Assembly (NCBI GenBank): GCA_050084985.1
Contig: JBITNC010000001.1
Coordinates: forward strand, 32,550,001-32,614,000
DNA length: 64,000 nucleotides
Direction of reading: 5' to 3'
DNA from: Nageia nagi
Taxonomy: Eukaryota; Pinophyta
Shown: one piece after another, positions 61,278 through 64,000 of the stretch
Layout: each line of letters starts with the position of its first letter
How positions within the stretch are numbered: the stretch's first letter is position 1
The notes under the pieces: model-generated
Database searches by the model: none
Seen by the model: only the letters and a program-made list of their open reading frames with translations
Told to the model about the DNA's origin: nothing
Translations under genes and position numbers: made by a program

Positions 61278-63347
61278 TGTTGAGTATGTGTGATAGAGAA
61301 GTATGATTGTAATTGTTGTCAACAAGGTATTGATCGGGTTCCGGAGGATTAACTAAGTTCCGGAAGTGAAGAGAGACTATTTGATCGGGTTCCGGAGGTT
61401 TAACTGTGTTCCGGAAGTAAAGAGTGATCGGGTTCTGGAAGTTTGACTAAGTTCCGGAAGAGAAGTGTGATTGGTCGGGTTCCGGAGGATTGACCGAGAT
61501 GACGTCAGCGATTTCGGGCTTTCACTTAGAACCGGGATCCGGAAGTGATGAGGTCAGCAAGGAATGATCAAAGAGCCGGAGCCAGAGAGGAAAACATTCC
61601 AGAAGCAAAAGATGACGTCACCAGGAGAACGATGCTCACATTTGTGAATACAACCGGCGTCCGGAAGAAATGAGGTCAGCAAAGAGTGATAAAAGGTCCG
61701 GAGATAAAGGTCCGGAGACAAAAGTCCGGAGGTCAAGATCCGGAGATAAACGTCCGGAGATAAAAATCCGGAGATACACGTCTGAAGATAAAAGTCCGGA
61801 AATGATGACATCATAAGGAAAGAGTTATACTCTGTTTCCGGAGTCCGGAAGTGATGACATCATGGTGCAAGTGTTCAAAGGTCCGGAGATAAAGGTCCGG
61901 AGATAAAGGTCCGGAGACAAAAGTCCGGAGGTCAAGATCCGGAGATAAACGTCCGGAGATAAAAATCCGGAGATACACGTCTGAAGATAAAAGTCCAGAA
62001 ATGATGACGTCATGCGAAAAGCGTTATACTCTATTTCCGGAGTCCGGAGGATGATGACATCACGATGTATACAGAAAACATCCGGTAAGCTAGGAAAGAG
62101 TCCGGAATAATCAGAAATACCATTATGAAGGAGAGAAGAGTCCGGAATCGTAAGAAATACCATAATGAAGAATAAAAGAGTCCGGAATTAGCTGAAATCC
62201 ATGGAGAAAGAAGTATACCTGTCTAAACAACTCTGTTTGAGAAATGAAAGTGTTCGTCAGTTACAAACAAGGATTCTGTTGATAACGTATAATGGTAGGA
62301 ACAGTTTCCTGGAGTGTTCTTGATGTGTAACGGTTAAGTACAGGAATAATGTGAAAAATGGATGTAAGAAAAGGAGCAGAGAGTTGCAGTGTGAACAGTG
62401 TGAAAATGGCAAGAAGTTATGATTGCACAGCTCGAGGAGAGAAGTAGCTGAGATTGCACAGCTGGAGGACAATGTAAGTTATGATTGCACAGCTCGAGGA
62501 GAGAAGTAGCTGAGATTGCACAGCTTGAGAATAATGCAAGTAATGATTGCACAGCTCGAGGAGAAAGGAAGTAATGAGTGCACAGCTCGAGGAAAGTGGT
62601 AGTTGCGGTTTCACAGCTCAAGGAGAAGTGAAGCAGGTAATGGGATATGCAGATATAAGAGTTGGTTTCTAGGTGTAAAATGTGTGGGATAAAAAGGGTG
62701 AAAAGAGGCAAAGTGTGTGCGGAGTGTGTGATGAGAAGTGCGTGAAGTAAAGTATGCAAACGCAGGTAATTGCATGAGTGTGATGAGCAGAGAAGTGAGT
62801 GGAAGCAAGTGCTGTGTGTAAAGTGAAATATCCGAAGTGTATGAAGTGAGCATTAGAGCTAGACCATTGAGGGTCTTCTAGAACAGAATCTTTTCTCCAT
62901 TTAAATGTTCTATCAAGTTGGTGCTTGATAGCTGGAGTTGGTGCTCCAAGCAGTCGGTGCTGCTAAATCTAAAGTGGTAGTTGGTGCTACCCTTCACAGT
63001 GGTGCTGTGGATTTGAGAGCTGGAGTGGATTTGAGAGCTGGAGTTGGTGCTCCAAGCAGTAGGTGCTGCTATTCTCAAAGTGGTAGTTGGTGCTACCCTT
63101 CACAGTTGGTGCTGTGAATCTGTAAGCTTTCTTTAATGGCTGGATTTGGATTGGTGTCCAAGCAGTCATTTTCGGGGATGTAGCCAAACTGGTGAACCTC
63201 GTTACATCTGGTGTTGTGTGATGTACTGGTGTGCTTGCTCATTTTCTCTAGCTTTTAATCTGTCATTATTAAAGAAGATTGGATAGTAATAATTTTTATA
63301 TACACTGATTCACCCCCCCCCCTCTCAGTGTCACTCGAAGAACAACA
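61278..63347 (+). repeat. 3' LTR of the Sirevirus
   Basis: 2070 bp, same length as the 5' LTR. The one difference I found is G at 54179 versus A at 61601, within a TTCCGG site. Confidence 0.97.
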
Positions 63348-63352
63348 TACCC
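63348..63352. repeat. Target-site duplication of the Sirevirus, right
   Basis: TACCC, identical to 53851-53855. Confidence 0.97.
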
Positions 63353-63553
63353 TATCTTCTTGTACATCTTCTCCTCTTGTCATTCACCCAAAACCCATAA
63401 GAGACTCTCCCTTTCCTCTAAAGGGATCTTGTTAGCTTGAAATTTCTAAATAAGCTAACAAAAAATTACCCTTCCAAATTCAAACTTCTTCACTCTATTT
63501 ATAGATTTATCTTCCATTTCTTTGGGCCATAATATCTCTAGCTCAAATACCAT
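63353..63553 (-). other. Gypsy-4 leader and primer binding site
   Basis: The complement of 63541-63552 is TGGTATTTGAGC, a decayed initiator-Met primer site directly against the LTR that starts at 63554. The remaining leader shows no clear Gag. Confidence 0.7.
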
Positions 63554-64000
63554 TGTAATATCTTGAATACAAACTCAAGTGAAATTAAGAAAAAATAACT
63601 AAGTATGTACCCATATCTAGCCTAGAGCCTCATTTACAAGTAACTACAACCTTGAAATGCCAACATCTAGCTCATACATGCATAAATGAATAAGCACACC
63701 TTAACATTACAATAATGGACAAATACATAAATAATATTAAGATCTAAATGCCCAACAACCATCTTAATGATGTATAATAAATAATGATACAATACCAAGC
63801 CCATAGGGTTCAATTTTGACCTCCTAAGAGCCAACTACAACACAAACAATGGAAAAATATGATCAATGTTGGAACTATGAAATAATAGATAGGACAATCT
63901 CACTCACTCAAGCCTAGATACTCTACGATAGAACTCCCATGCTTGGAAATCATTTTAGATAGGAATATGACCTTGAAATACCATTGGATGGAATAATATA
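63554..64000 (-). repeat. 5' LTR of Gypsy-4, cut by the window end
   Basis: It begins TGTAATATCTTGAA on the plus strand and aligns with the left 450-500 bp of the LTR at 40932-42159. Together they show that Gypsy-4 with all its inserts spans at least 23 kb. Confidence 0.85.

Larger units (their letters stand above)
53856..63347 (+). mobile_element. Intact Ty1/Copia retrotransposon of the Sirevirus type (9492 bp)
   Basis: Two 2070-bp LTRs with TG...CA ends, perfect TACCC duplications, an initiator-Met primer site 2 bp after the 5' LTR, one uninterrupted Gag-Pol frame and polypurine tracts before the 3' LTR. The domain order protease-integrase-RT-RNase H is Copia. Sirevirus (SIRE/Maximus) traits are the long Gag with coiled coil and extra knuckles, several polypurine-like tracts before the 3' LTR, CCGG-rich palindromes in the LTR and RT wording such as [17 protein letters not shown]. 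No env-like ORF: only 212 bp lie between the stop and the 3' LTR. It sits in dead Gypsy-4. Its base composition is much richer in G+C and CpG than the surroundings, as expected of a recent arrival. Confidence 0.97.

Noticed and set aside
1-64000. Host genes, tRNA or rRNA genes
   Set aside because: No exon-like conserved protein, tRNA cloverleaf or rRNA stretch was noticed. A tRNAscan and gene-prediction run would be needed to exclude small ones.

Overview
The window looks like intergenic DNA from a large, repeat-rich plant nuclear genome. I see no host gene, tRNA, rRNA or organellar sequence. Nearly everything recognisable is plant LTR retrotransposon: Ty3/Gypsy elements of several families (one a chromovirus), pol-less derivatives, a small LTR element, a solo LTR, one young Ty1/Copia element of the Sirevirus type, and two copies of a TIR DNA element. 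The flanks are very AT-rich. Their dead reading frames are full of TAA/TAG/TGA codons where related proteins have Q, R or W, as expected from long-term methylcytosine deamination. That fits an old, heavily silenced genome such as a gymnosperm or a large-genome angiosperm, but the species cannot be named from this sequence.

Left part (1-19.7 kb). A Gypsy-type gag fragment, tandem-repeat-rich DNA and a 3' LTR (4312-5150) form the end of one element (E1). It sits in a plus-strand Gypsy integrase (Gypsy-1, 5156-5885). A long decayed plus-strand ORF with coiled-coil character follows (6125-9799). A minus-strand Gypsy (Gypsy-2, about 11.8-19.0 kb) carries one copy of a TIR element inside its integrase; a second, inverted copy lies 1 kb away.

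Middle part (19.7-32.8 kb). Three related LTRs (A, B, C, plus a tandem duplicate D) bracket two gag remnants and an antisense plant-mobile-domain (PMD) pseudogene. There is no pol (E2).

Right part (33-64 kb) is a deep nest. Gypsy-3 (minus strand, integrase to RT, 33.7-40.9 kb) is interrupted by a 2.5-kb LTR element (37167-39714) and by Gypsy-4. Gypsy-4 is a chromodomain-bearing chromovirus on the minus strand whose two LTRs lie at 40932-42159 and from 63554 past the window end. Gypsy-4 in turn holds E3 (44069-51720), a solo LTR (52698-53545) and the Sirevirus (53856-63347). E3 is a pol-less element with sense gag, antisense PMD gene and a 40-bp minisatellite.

The Sirevirus is the only intact gene system. 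Its 2070-bp LTRs differ at one position, it has perfect 5-bp target duplications and a tRNA-iMet primer site, and it encodes a single uninterrupted 1691-residue Gag-Pol. The most unusual theme is the repeated architecture LTR / sense gag / antisense PMD gene / tandem repeats / LTR without reverse transcriptase, seen in both E2 and E3, which also share primer-binding and polypurine motifs.
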